Assembly (NCBI GenBank): GCA_910577875.1
Contig: CAJTNY010000032.1
Coordinates: forward strand, 1 to 13,569
Direction of reading: 5' to 3'
Source: an uncultured Christensenella sp.
GTDB taxonomy: Bacteria; Bacillota; Clostridia; Christensenellales; Borkfalkiaceae
DNA length: 13,569 nucleotides
Below the pieces are notes generated by a model. The model was not told where the DNA came from and did no database searches. It saw only the letters and a program-made list of their open reading frames with translations. Position numbers and translations under genes: made by a program. Below are positions 6,423 to 13,430 of the stretch, in pieces; positions within the stretch are counted from its first letter, which is position 1, and every line of letters begins with the position of its first letter.

Positions 6423-7805
6423 TCAAGCATTAACCTGATTATCGGTTTCCACGGGTTTTTCCGCCGCCTTTGACGATTTCCCGCTCCGTGTCGCTAAACA
6501 CATATTTGCGATATTCACGCAGAGAGACAGTACAGATAACACTAAAACAACTATCGGAACAGCAAAAGTGAATTTTATTTCTTCACAAGACTCGCCCATA
6601 AATTCGGCTAAACCCAGGTTTTCCATACTTTTCATCAATTCCTTAGTCGAGATAACCGCAAGCGCAAGAAACGCCGCTGCGGAAAGAGCCAATAAAATAC
6701 TGATAATAAGGTCTGATATTTTATATCGCTTATCTGTTACGCCGTTGACACTCTTTTTAAACAGCACTGCGGCAAAAGCCGCAACGGCAATCAGCATTAC
6801 AAGTGCAAACACGAAAGAAATCATTGCCGCTCTTGAATTCTGCATAGCGTTCAGATTTTTTTCAGACGAACCCAGCCCGCCGAGAAAACCGATAAAAAAA
6901 GGTATTCCTGCGTTGATATTTTCGGAAGAAGAAAATTCGTCGGAAGTTATTCCTATCGAGGGAAGCGATACCACCGCCATAACTACTACGGTTAAAATCA
7001 ATATTACAAACGATAAAACCGATTTTACGGAAATTCCGTTATTTATTATTTCTTTTCTCCGCTCGCATACGGAACAAACGAGATAAATTGCCGCGGAAAA
7101 GGAACATAAAACCACGCCCGCTATATTCGCGCCGCCAAGCGTAAATTCAGCCGAATTTATTCCCGATGAAAAATTCGTGTTCGAAAGCGCGAGAATTAAA
7201 AGCGAACCCGTAATAAAAGACGTAAAAGCCGTCAGCGCTAACCCTGCGCCGTTTCGTTCGCTCTTGCCTGAAAGATTTCCAATCGCGTAACAAATAGCGT
7301 TAATCGAGCAAACGACGACGATTATTATCGTCAACGCCGCAATAACCGTACCGAAAGCTACCGGAACATATAAAGAATTTTCTAAGTAATCGGTCGTGGC
7401 TTTGGATAATTTCAAAAATTGCGAAATATCTTTATACACATCGCCGAAATAATAATACAGATACTCGGTAGAAGTCCTTATTTCCGCACCGTTAAGCTTT
7501 ATGCCGATAAGAAATACGAATATTAACGAAAAAACCGCCAGCGCCAAAACGCTTGCCGTTTTGATATAATTCAAAACTTTATCGCCCGTTACAGATTTTA
7601 CGGCAGCAGGCACTGACAAAACCGCCGGTGTAACAGGCGTTTGCACGACATTGATGCGGTTCCCGCAATAATTACAAAACCCGCTGTCGCCGTCAAGCTG
7701 TTTACCGCAATTCGGACAGATAATATTACCGTCCAGTCGTTTACCGCAGCTTTTGCAGAACACTGCATCCTCCGCGTTGCCCGTTCCGCAATTCTTACAA
7801 ATCAT
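6423..7805 (-). CDS. Double zinc-ribbon polytopic membrane protein
   Basis: A 460-residue protein with two N-terminal zinc ribbons followed by a membrane domain. Ribbon one uses Cys3, Cys6, Cys17 and Cys20; ribbon two uses Cys30, Cys33, Cys44 and Cys47. Both read CxxCG-x(9-10)-CxxCG. After a linker rich in Pro and Val, about eight hydrophobic segments follow (roughly residues 83-105, 155-180, 192-214, 222-245, 260-280, 325-350, 365-390 and 410-435), so the protein sits in the cytoplasmic membrane with the ribbons probably inside. Zinc-ribbon membrane proteins of this kind are common in Clostridia but their job is unknown. I do not recognise a more specific family. ATG 7805 is preferred because GGAGG lies 6 nt upstream; the longer frame to 7847 would overlap the promoter. 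It stands alone, between RNase G and the helical protein gene. Confidence 0.82.
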   Translation of the reverse strand: MICKNCGTGNAEDAVFCKSCGKRLDGNIICPNCGKQLDGDSGFCNYCGNRINVVQTPVTPAVLSVPAAVKSVTGDKVLNYIKTASVLALAVFSLIFVFLIGIKLNGAEIRTSTEYLYYYFGDVYKDISQFLKLSKATTDYLENSLYVPVAFGTVIAALTIIIVVVCSINAICYAIGNLSGKSERNGAGLALTAFTSFITGSLLILALSNTNFSSGINSAEFTLGGANIAGVVLCSFSAAIYLVCSVCERRKEIINNGISVKSVLSFVILILTVVVMAVVSLPSIGITSDEFSSSENINAGIPFFIGFLGGLGSSEKNLNAMQNSRAAMISFVFALVMLIAVAAFAAVLFKKSVNGVTDKRYKISDLIISILLALSAAAFLALAVISTKELMKSMENLGLAEFMGESCEEIKFTFAVPIVVLVLSVLSLCVNIANMCLATRSGKSSKAAEKPVETDNQVNA

Positions 7806-7837
7806 ATTCTTCCTCCATATGTGTATCAACAGGTTAT

Positions 7838-7866
7838 AGTATAACACACAGTTTTTAAGATTTCAA
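7838..7866 (-). promoter_or_regulatory. Promoter of the zinc-ribbon membrane protein gene
   Basis: On the minus strand TTGAAA (7861-7866), a 17-bp spacer and TATACT (7838-7843) match 10 of 12 consensus bases. A TG one base before the -10 adds an extended -10 element. The predicted leader is about 25 nt and contains the GGAGG site. Confidence 0.85.
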
Positions 7867-7888
7867 TACCTATTTTAAGTTTAATCAT

Positions 7889-7913
7889 AAAAAAAGCTTC
7901 CGCGGAGGGAAGC
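7889..7913 (-). terminator. Terminator of the helical protein gene
   Basis: On the minus strand GCTTCC (7908-7913) pairs with GGAAGC (7896-7901) around a 6-nt loop and is followed directly by seven T. It lies 8 nt after the stop codon at 7921. Confidence 0.88.
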
Positions 7914-7920
7914 ATTTTTC

Positions 7921-8361
7921 TTATAAAAAAGTTTTGAGTTTTTTCTCGAAACCTTCTTCTAAACTTATCAGTTCGTTCAATAGTTTTTTTACGTCTGCAT
8001 CGATTACTTTTTCGCCGTCCGTAAGAGAAGTCTTCAACGAAGTTATGCCGTTTACGGTTCCTCTTATCATCATCTGCGCAATATTCTGTGCAGAATTATC
8101 GGAAGCGGTGCCCATCTTTATCGCGCTCCACATCATAGCTTTTTTGATAGGGCTGGGTTCTTTGAGATTGAGGTCGTATTTGAAAGCGAGCTGAGCCGCT
8201 TTACTGCAAATTTTTTCGTATTCTTCGTGCTGGCGCATTATCTCTTCGCGGATATCTCCGTCCTCTACTTCGGGCATAATATCCGAAATAGAAGTGAGCG
8301 CGAGCTGCGCGTTGCGGTAAATCTCCGCCACTATTTCGCTATTTGATTTAGTCTGTTCCAT
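7921..8361 (-). CDS. Helical protein of unknown function, ferritin-like bundle possible
   Basis: A 146-residue soluble protein with no signal peptide or membrane segment. The sequence is almost entirely heptad-friendly helix in four stretches (about residues 5-30, 36-63, 76-110 and 114-143), which suggests a four-helix bundle. Acidic and histidine residues (EEIMRQHEEYEKI, residues about 39-51) resemble metal-carrying helices of ferritin-like or DUF2383-type proteins, but the paired ExxH motifs that would prove a di-iron site are not clearly present. The middle piece WSAIKMGTASDNSAQNIAQMM is uncharged and may pack in the core. I do not recognise the family with certainty. The ATG has AAAGGAG 6 nt upstream. 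It is transcribed alone on the minus strand, divergent from the lipoprotein gene. No good promoter was found: a TTGACG near 8415 lacks a matching -10. Confidence 0.7.
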   Translation of the reverse strand: MEQTKSNSEIVAEIYRNAQLALTSISDIMPEVEDGDIREEIMRQHEEYEKICSKAAQLAFKYDLNLKEPSPIKKAMMWSAIKMGTASDNSAQNIAQMMIRGTVNGITSLKTSLTDGEKVIDADVKKLLNELISLEEGFEKKLKTFL

Positions 8362-8435
8362 AAAAATCTCCTTTCGGCTTTATATTCTGTTAACGTTAGT
8401 TTTAGTATTCCCGTCAAATTTATTCATTTAGCTTA

Positions 8436-8464
8436 TTGCATTTAATTATTAATAAGCGTATAAT
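8436..8464 (+). promoter_or_regulatory. Promoter of the hypothetical lipoprotein gene
   Basis: TTGCAT (8436-8441), a 17-bp spacer and a perfect TATAAT (8459-8464). The -35 matches only 3 of 6 consensus bases. The predicted transcript starts about 27 nt before ATG 8498 and contains the GGAGG site. Confidence 0.75.
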
Positions 8465-8497
8465 GGACGTAATAAAATATTATTGCGGAGGAAAATA

Positions 8498-9460
8498 ATG
8501 AAAAAACGACTGATTGCGACGCTTATTGCCGGCACGGTAGCGGTGTCGGGTATAATCGGACTTTCTGCCTGCGGAAAATCCGTCAGTATACCGAAGGGCG
8601 AAGAAGTGACGAAAGCCGTCTGGGAAAACGCATTCGACAAGACGAGCGAATTGACTAATTATACTTTAAACGGGTTGCAAAAAATGAACATTACAGTCAG
8701 CGGGCATGTAAGCAGTTACGATAATGCGACGTCAAAATTCAAAAAAACTGAAATTTTCGTTTCAAGCAAAGCTTCCGCGGATATGCTGTTGCTTTACGAC
8801 GAAGACGGTCAAAAATCATATTATGAAACCTCTTCGCAATCCGCTGAAAAAATCACCGCGGACGGCAAAGAATTGAATTCGTCAAGCAAAGGCGTAGATA
8901 AAAGTTATTATGAATTAAAGGAACAGTCAATTAATGACGGTACCGAGTACTGGTGTGCGGATTATTCTTCGGAAGAGATAAAAAGCGACGAAAAACACAA
9001 AATAGAAGAAACTTTCTGGGATGCCGCCGAAACATCCGTATTCGAAGATAATTACGCAAATTACGTATTTTCGGATATGAATTTTTATGACGGCGGCGAC
9101 GAAAAAACCGCCGTCGAAAGCGACTTAAACGAGTTGTACGATAAATTTACCTATTCGGGCGGCTTATACACCGCAACGCTTTATTTAGACGCGAGTATTT
9201 ATCAGGGCGTGAAAGACCTGATTGAATGCACCGTTACCGTGAGCATTAAAGACGGCTTCGCAATCGGCATAAAAGTCAAAGCCGACGCAGAAGGAAACGC
9301 TTACGAAAAAGAAGCGTACGATTTGAATTATTCTTACGTCGCGGAAATCGCATACGGCATTACAAAAGTTAAACTTACAGACGCGTCGAAAAAAGTCAAT
9401 TCCGAAATTACGAAAGCTTTGGATAAAGCTAAAAACGACGAAATAAAACAGGGAAAATAA
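8498..9460 (+). CDS. Hypothetical secreted lipoprotein
   Basis: A 320-residue predicted lipoprotein. The signal peptide starts MKKR, has a hydrophobic core and ends in a clear lipobox (LSAC, Cys26). The mature part is acidic, rich in Lys, Asp, Ser and Tyr, and looks mostly like beta strands alternating with short helices, with a helical charged tail (residues about 295-320, NSEITKALDKAKNDEIKQGK). The strand pattern (TNYTLNGLQKMNITVSGHV, then TEIFVSSKASADMLLLYD) is reminiscent of LolA/LppX-like half-barrels that handle lipids, but no diagnostic motif supports this. I do not recognise the family. The start is ATG 8498, with GGAGG 6 nt upstream; an in-frame TTG at 8483 precedes that ribosome-binding site and is rejected. 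It is monocistronic, between its own promoter and a strong terminator. Confidence 0.82.
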   Translation: MKKRLIATLIAGTVAVSGIIGLSACGKSVSIPKGEEVTKAVWENAFDKTSELTNYTLNGLQKMNITVSGHVSSYDNATSKFKKTEIFVSSKASADMLLLYDEDGQKSYYETSSQSAEKITADGKELNSSSKGVDKSYYELKEQSINDGTEYWCADYSSEEIKSDEKHKIEETFWDAAETSVFEDNYANYVFSDMNFYDGGDEKTAVESDLNELYDKFTYSGGLYTATLYLDASIYQGVKDLIECTVTVSIKDGFAIGIKVKADAEGNAYEKEAYDLNYSYVAEIAYGITKVKLTDASKKVNSEITKALDKAKNDEIKQGK

Positions 9461-9472
9461 TAAACTGTTTTT

Positions 9473-9517
9473 AACGTGCGCGTTCTTTAAAACGCGCACG
9501 TTTTTTATTTTTTGAGC
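9473..9517 (+). terminator. Strong terminator after the lipoprotein gene
   Basis: A perfect 12-bp stem (9473-9484 with 9491-9502) with a 6-nt loop is followed by a long T-rich run (TTTTATTTTTTG). It isolates the lipoprotein gene from the rplU promoter. Confidence 0.93.
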
Positions 9518-9529
9518 AAGCAAAAACGT

Positions 9530-9558
9530 TTGACATTATTTTTATAATATGTTAAATT
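9530..9558 (+). promoter_or_regulatory. Promoter of rplU-rpmA
   Basis: A perfect -35 TTGACA (9530-9535) and a 17-bp spacer lead to TAAATT (9553-9558), preceded by a TG extended -10 element. A nicer TATAAT at 9543-9548 sits only 7 bp from the -35 and cannot pair with it. Transcription should start near 9565, giving a leader of about 98 nt. Confidence 0.75.
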
Positions 9559-9564
9559 ATTTAC

Positions 9565-9653
9565 CGAGCCGCTCGGAACGGGCTTTTTAAACGCGCTTTG
9601 CGCTGCCTGCGCCCTTAGGGCAAAGTATTCCGGCGAGACTGGTTTAGAGGAGG
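9565..9653 (+). ncRNA. Structured 5' leader, probable L21 leader (r-protein autoregulation)
   Basis: The roughly 98-nt leader before rplU is GC-rich and full of short hairpins, unlike the AT-rich gaps elsewhere. GCGC-TTT-GCGC lies at 9593-9603 and GCCC-TTA-GGGC at 9611-9621. A longer pairing, CTTTGC (9596-9601) with GCAAAG (9620-9625), would compete with the first hairpin. CCGG and CTGG pair at 9631-9642. A small AGCC/GGCT stem at 9567-9584 is followed by five T, so early attenuation is possible. Position and layout fit the L21 leader known from Firmicutes, which is thought to sense excess ribosomal protein. I judged this by eye without a covariance model. Confidence 0.55.
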
Positions 9654-9662
9654 TAAATTTTT

Positions 9663-9965
9663 ATGTACGCTATTTTCGAGAACGGAAGCAAACAATATAA
9701 AGTTTCCGTAGGTGACCTTTTAAAGGTTGAAAAACTGGACGCCGCTGTCGGCTCCGCTGTGCAGTTCCCCGTTGTTTTAACGGCAGACGAGAACGGCATT
9801 AAGACCGGCAAAGAGGTTGAAAAGGTTCAGGTGATTGCAGAAGTCGTTTCGCAGGGCAAAGAAAAGAAGATTATCGTCTTCAAGTACAAAGCCAAGAAAA
9901 ACGAGAGAAAAAAGCAGGGTCACAGACAACCTTACACCCAAATAAAAGTTACGGCTATCAAATAA
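9663..9965 (+). CDS. rplU: 50S ribosomal protein L21
   Basis: The 100-residue L21 of the large ribosomal subunit, which binds 23S rRNA. It opens with MYAIFENGSKQYKVSVGD and ends with the L21 signature: a basic stretch (KYKAKKNERKKQGHRQPYTQIKV, residues about 75-97) around GHRQ. The length is standard. The start ATG 9663 has AGGAGG 9 nt upstream. It is the first gene of a two-gene operon with rpmA, whose start is 42 nt past the stop. In most Firmicutes the protease gene prp lies in this gap, and it is absent here. Regulation is probably through the structured leader. Confidence 0.98.
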   Translation: MYAIFENGSKQYKVSVGDLLKVEKLDAAVGSAVQFPVVLTADENGIKTGKEVEKVQVIAEVVSQGKEKKIIVFKYKAKKNERKKQGHRQPYTQIKVTAIK

Positions 9966-10007
9966 TGGTATACCGTAAGGCGGAGTAATTTCAGGAGGAT
10001 TAAAATA

Positions 10008-10286
10008 ATGATATTTTTAAAGTTATTTGCCCATAAAAAAGGTACCGGTTCATCTCACAACGGCAGAGACAGCAACCCTAAAATGCTCGGAGTTAAGCGC
10101 GCGGACGGTCAATTCGTGCTTGCGGGAAATATTCTCGTAAGACAGCGCGGTTCGAAGTTTAAAGCGGGGACAGGCGTCGGTATGGGTAAAGACGACACGC
10201 TTTTCGCGCTCGTAGACGGAACCGTCAGGTTCGAGAGAGTAGGCAAAGACGGAAAGCAGGTTTGCGTTTATCCCGTCGCAGAATAA
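10008..10286 (+). CDS. rpmA: 50S ribosomal protein L27, with Firmicutes-type N-terminal extension
   Basis: The 92-residue L27, whose flexible N-terminus reaches the peptidyl transferase centre. The conserved body starts AHKKGTGSSHNGRDSNPKML and includes GNILVRQRG and GVGMGKDDTLFALVDG. Before it stands a short extension, MIFLKLF. In Firmicutes the extension (typically ending LQFF or LQLF before A) must be cut by the protease Prp to leave the mature N-terminus. Here Ala8 would be the new first residue. The extension is about two residues shorter than usual and lacks the common Gln. AGGAGG lies 9 nt upstream. No prp is next to it, and obgE, a usual downstream neighbour, is also absent. A terminator follows 10 nt after the stop. 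Confidence 0.98.
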   Translation: MIFLKLFAHKKGTGSSHNGRDSNPKMLGVKRADGQFVLAGNILVRQRGSKFKAGTGVGMGKDDTLFALVDGTVRFERVGKDGKQVCVYPVAE

Positions 10287-10296
10287 TCAAAACGAA

Positions 10297-10335
10297 AAGG
10301 ACAGTTCGTAGAAAAACGGACTGTCTTTATTTATT
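10297..10335 (+). terminator. Terminator of the rplU-rpmA operon
   Basis: A 12-pair stem (10297-10308 with 10317-10328, two G-T pairs) with an A-rich 8-nt loop runs into TTTATTTATT. It ends only 5 nt before the start codon of the next gene at 10341. Confidence 0.85.
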
Positions 10336-10340
10336 AAACT

Positions 10341-11897
10341 ATGAAAGACAAACTCAAAGCACTTATTCACGATAAGACGGCTTTATCCGCTCTTATCCTG
10401 TCCTTTTTCTGGTTCGTACTGTATTTCGGACTCGGCGCGCCGATATTTAAAAATATGTGGTATACCTCCCCCGCTCTTCCGTTCATCGGGGGCATTTTGG
10501 CGCTCGCTCCGTTGTGCGGCATGCTTCTCAATATTGTTATTTTTAAAAAACGCCTGATAGATATAATCGTTTTATGCATTAGCCCGTTATTTTCTTTTGC
10601 GCATTTTTGCTTTTTTGCATTTGTGATTTCAAAACTGAACTACTTTTTCATTGCGGGCAGACCTTATTTCATTTGCGCGGGACTTGCAGGACTTTTAGTC
10701 TTTTTTATATTTTTCTTTCCTCGTCTTAACGTAACCTTAAAACGCGTATCGGCAACGGCGATATCCGTTATCTTTATAATAATATCTCTCGTCTGCGTTT
10801 TCAGCGCAGTACCGTTTTATATCAGCGCGGGCGCGACGGTATTCGCCGTTGAAGACAATTATCAGATAGCATTCGCCACTTCACACAAATCCGTCGGTGC
10901 GGTAATCGTAAACGGCAGGCATTATTACGATTCTACGAACGGCGAAAACAACGTACGTACCCTCCATAAAATAACCGTTCCCGCAGAAGAACTCGACAAG
11001 GCAAAGTCCTATACCGTGCTAACGCAGGGAGTCGCGCTCAACACTGCTTATCTGCCTTCCAAAGGTGCAAAAATAAGCAAAGAATACACTTTCCGTCCAA
11101 TCGATACCGCAGACGGGATACAGATATACAATCTGTCGGACACGCACGAAGTAATAGCAGGTCCCTCCCGCGCCGGGAAATTCTTCGGAGATAAACTCGA
11201 TTTGCTTATTCTCAACGGCGATATTATAAACGACGTATCGAGCGAATATCAGATTTCGCTCATATATAAACTCGCCAACAACATTACCGACGGTTCACGC
11301 CCCGTAATTTTTACACGCGGAAATCACGAATGTAACGGGTCTCTCGCCGCCGAACTCGGAAAATACGTAGGCTGTTCGGACAACGGATTCTTTTTCACGT
11401 TTAAAATCGGTACCGTACTTTCATTTCTGATACTCGATACAAACAACGATATGAGCGACGATAATCCGCTCATAAGCCCGATAGCAAATTTCGAAGAAGT
11501 CAGAAAAAAACAGAGCGAATGGCTGGTAAACCAAAAAGACCGAAACGACTGTGATTATAATTTCGTTGTATCGCATATAGCGTACCCGCTTTCGGGATAC
11601 ATTTCCGATAGCTGCCATTGGAACGAATGGGCACGCGAACTCACAGCCCTTACCTCAGGCGCACAGCTTGCCGTATGCGGGCACTCGCACCGCACCGATT
11701 TCCAGTTTAAAACAGACGACAATCCGATAGCGGATTATCCGGTATTGCGCGGGTCGCTGCGCAGTAACGTCAGAGCATACGGCGAGGGTGTTTCGCCGTT
11801 TGAATTCACGGGTACGGCAATCGAAATTATTGACGGAAGCATAAATATAAAATTTACAAATGCAAAAAAACAAGTGCTTGAAACGCACTCGTTATAA
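10341..11897 (+). CDS. Membrane-anchored calcineurin-like metallophosphoesterase
   Basis: A 518-residue protein with about five N-terminal membrane helices (roughly residues 13-33, 45-68, 72-95, 103-125 and 134-155). A small beta-rich domain follows (about 165-255), then a calcineurin-like phosphoesterase domain. All metal-site motifs are present in order: DTH (Asp267, His269), GD (Asp294), GNHE (Asn328, His329), SH (His412) and GHSH (His448, His450). The enzyme should therefore be active with two metal ions; the catalytic domain probably lies outside the membrane, given its position after the last helix. The substrate is unknown; relatives cleave phosphomonoesters or phosphodiesters, or hydrolyse cell-wall or lipid precursors. 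ATG 10341 follows the rpmA terminator by 5 nt and has no Shine-Dalgarno sequence, which is odd. It is followed after 9 nt by the GNAT gene. Confidence 0.9.
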   Translation: MKDKLKALIHDKTALSALILSFFWFVLYFGLGAPIFKNMWYTSPALPFIGGILALAPLCGMLLNIVIFKKRLIDIIVLCISPLFSFAHFCFFAFVISKLNYFFIAGRPYFICAGLAGLLVFFIFFFPRLNVTLKRVSATAISVIFIIISLVCVFSAVPFYISAGATVFAVEDNYQIAFATSHKSVGAVIVNGRHYYDSTNGENNVRTLHKITVPAEELDKAKSYTVLTQGVALNTAYLPSKGAKISKEYTFRPIDTADGIQIYNLSDTHEVIAGPSRAGKFFGDKLDLLILNGDIINDVSSEYQISLIYKLANNITDGSRPVIFTRGNHECNGSLAAELGKYVGCSDNGFFFTFKIGTVLSFLILDTNNDMSDDNPLISPIANFEEVRKKQSEWLVNQKDRNDCDYNFVVSHIAYPLSGYISDSCHWNEWARELTALTSGAQLAVCGHSHRTDFQFKTDDNPIADYPVLRGSLRSNVRAYGEGVSPFEFTGTAIEIIDGSINIKFTNAKKQVLETHSL

Positions 11898-11906
11898 GGT
11901 TTGATT

Positions 11907-12392
11907 ATGATTAAAGTTATACCTCTTACGGACAAAGACGAAAATTCTTTCAGACGGCTTTTCACGGATTATTATACCGAGCTCGGTTGCGACGAAAATA
12001 TCCCGCACCTGCTCGACGAGTATATACTTCCGGACCTGTTGGCTGGACTTATAAGAATCGAACTTCTGCACGGCGGAGAAGATTTCATAGGATTCGTGAT
12101 TTATCAGATTGACGATATCGACAACGATTGGAACTTCAAAGAAGGCTGGGGCGATATACGCGAAATCTTCGTTTCCCCATCATCGCGCAGACAGGGATAC
12201 GGGAAATTTCTCTTATACACCGCAGAAATGAAACTAATGGAAAACGGCGCGCATAGAGCATACTGTCTTCCCTGCGCCGAAGCCGCACCGTTTTTCAGCG
12301 CGTGCGGATACTTGAAGACAGATGTATACGACGACGAGCTCAACTGCGCAGTATACGAAAAAAACGGACTCGGCAACCGTTGCAGCGGCTAA
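11907..12392 (+). CDS. GNAT family N-acetyltransferase
   Basis: A 161-residue member of the GNAT superfamily, which transfers an acetyl group from acetyl-CoA to an amine. The core is clear: a strand at GDIREIFVSP (residues about 80-89), then the pyrophosphate-binding motif A SRRQGYGKFLLYTAEMKLME, matching RxxGxG at the start of the helix, then the C-terminal CLPCAEAAPFFSACGYLKTD, the usual (A)xxFYxxxGF-type motif B. The N-terminal half carries the substrate site and gives no clue to the acceptor. ATG 11907 is preferred, with AAGG about 7 nt upstream; TTG 11901 would also be in frame. It is co-transcribed with the phosphoesterase gene. Its stop overlaps the convergent transporter stop. Confidence 0.9.
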   Translation: MIKVIPLTDKDENSFRRLFTDYYTELGCDENIPHLLDEYILPDLLAGLIRIELLHGGEDFIGFVIYQIDDIDNDWNFKEGWGDIREIFVSPSSRRQGYGKFLLYTAEMKLMENGAHRAYCLPCAEAAPFFSACGYLKTDVYDDELNCAVYEKNGLGNRCSG

Positions 12393-12397
12393 GCCGC
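12385..12397. other. Small palindrome spanning two overlapping stop codons
   Basis: GCGGC-TAA-GCCGC is a 5-bp stem whose 3-nt loop is the GNAT stop codon. The transporter stop (TAG on the minus strand) lies at 12389-12391. No T-run follows on either strand, so it does not qualify as an intrinsic terminator. Confidence 0.5.
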
Positions 12398-13426
12398 AAA
12401 AGCGCCCCAACCCGCCATTATCGCCGTTACCACCAGCGGTATTACGATTATGCTTAAAAGCGTAACAGTAACGAAAGCCGCCGCAGCTGTTTCCTTGTCA
12501 CCGTCAAAACTTTCCGCCATTGCCGCTACAGACGCCGCGGGTGACATCGCCATTGCGATTATAGGCGCAAGAAAAACGTAATCTTCCGCCGCGCTCACGC
12601 CACCGCGCGCTTTCGAAAGCAGAAAATAAAAAGGCACGGCGACCGCAAAAGTAAGCAACGGAGAAATTATCTGACGGAGTGCACCAGCAAGATATACGCC
12701 TTTTTTCAAAAACAGAGTTTTCGGGCTCATTTCGGCAACGCGTATTCCGACTATAACCATCGAAAGCGGCGCGGTCATATTCGCGAGATACTGCGGGAAG
12801 ATCTGTAAAACTTCTAGTCCGTCGAACATAAAGAAATTTATTTTCGGCACGAAAAACAGCAGTAGCCCGACAGCATTGGCTATCAGCGCAGGATTACAGA
12901 CGAGTTTTCTGAATTTAATCTGTTTATAATCGCCCGTAATAAGAACGACTCCCAGCGTCCAGCACAGAATTGTAAAAATCACGTTGAATACCATCATATA
13001 CATAACGGCAAGCGGGTCGCCGTCGGTGAACATATCTATAAAAGGTATTCCTAAAAATCCGCTGTTTGAAAATACCGCAACGAACGAGTATACGTTCGTT
13101 ATTTTTTTATTCTTGCATTTTATGAATATGAGTTTGCACAGCGCGAACATAAGCAAAATCGCCGCGATGGAAATTGCCGCAACCATCCCGAAATTTTCAA
13201 GCAGAAAAAATTTATTTACGGCGCTCACAGTAGTCCAGTCGTCTTTCGTGAATACGCAGAACGCTTTTATCGCGAGCGCGGGCTGACAAACATAAAGCAG
13301 TAGATTGCTCAAAGCAAACGTCGCGCCTTCGCCTATCATTTTCAGTTTCCTCAGCACAAACCCCGGTGCCATAAATGCAAACAGTACCGCCATAATAAGC
13401 AGTACTTTTAAAAACATCTCTCCCAT
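12389..13426 (-). CDS. AEC family (auxin efflux carrier-like) transporter
   Basis: A 345-residue integral membrane protein of the AEC family, members of which move organic acids such as malate or malonate in bacteria. It has about ten hydrophobic segments, with a break near the middle (MSPKTLFLKKGVYLAGALRQ, residues about 235-254) between two five-helix halves. Typical pieces are APGFVLRKLKMI (about 20-31), LSNLLLYVCQPAL with the conserved helix-break proline, FSNSGFLGIPF (about 120-130), and near the C-terminus APIIAMAMSPAASVAAMAESFDGD. The length is normal. The start ATG 13426 has only a weak AAGG about 4 nt upstream; an ATG three codons in lacks a usable site. No promoter is obvious: upstream lies a 67-bp tandem repeat. 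It is convergent with the GNAT gene. Confidence 0.9.
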   Translation of the reverse strand: MGEMFLKVLLIMAVLFAFMAPGFVLRKLKMIGEGATFALSNLLLYVCQPALAIKAFCVFTKDDWTTVSAVNKFFLLENFGMVAAISIAAILLMFALCKLIFIKCKNKKITNVYSFVAVFSNSGFLGIPFIDMFTDGDPLAVMYMMVFNVIFTILCWTLGVVLITGDYKQIKFRKLVCNPALIANAVGLLLFFVPKINFFMFDGLEVLQIFPQYLANMTAPLSMVIVGIRVAEMSPKTLFLKKGVYLAGALRQIISPLLTFAVAVPFYFLLSKARGGVSAAEDYVFLAPIIAMAMSPAASVAAMAESFDGDKETAAAAFVTVTLLSIIVIPLVVTAIMAGWGAFAA

Positions 13427-13430
13427 ATAA

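Noticed and set aside
8483..8497. TTG start upstream of the hypothetical lipoprotein
   Set aside because: The frame would include the GGAGG ribosome-binding site, and the signal peptide starts naturally at ATG 8498.
9543..9548. TATAAT as the -10 of the rplU promoter
   Set aside because: It is only 7 bp from TTGACA and no other suitable -35 lies 16-18 bp upstream.
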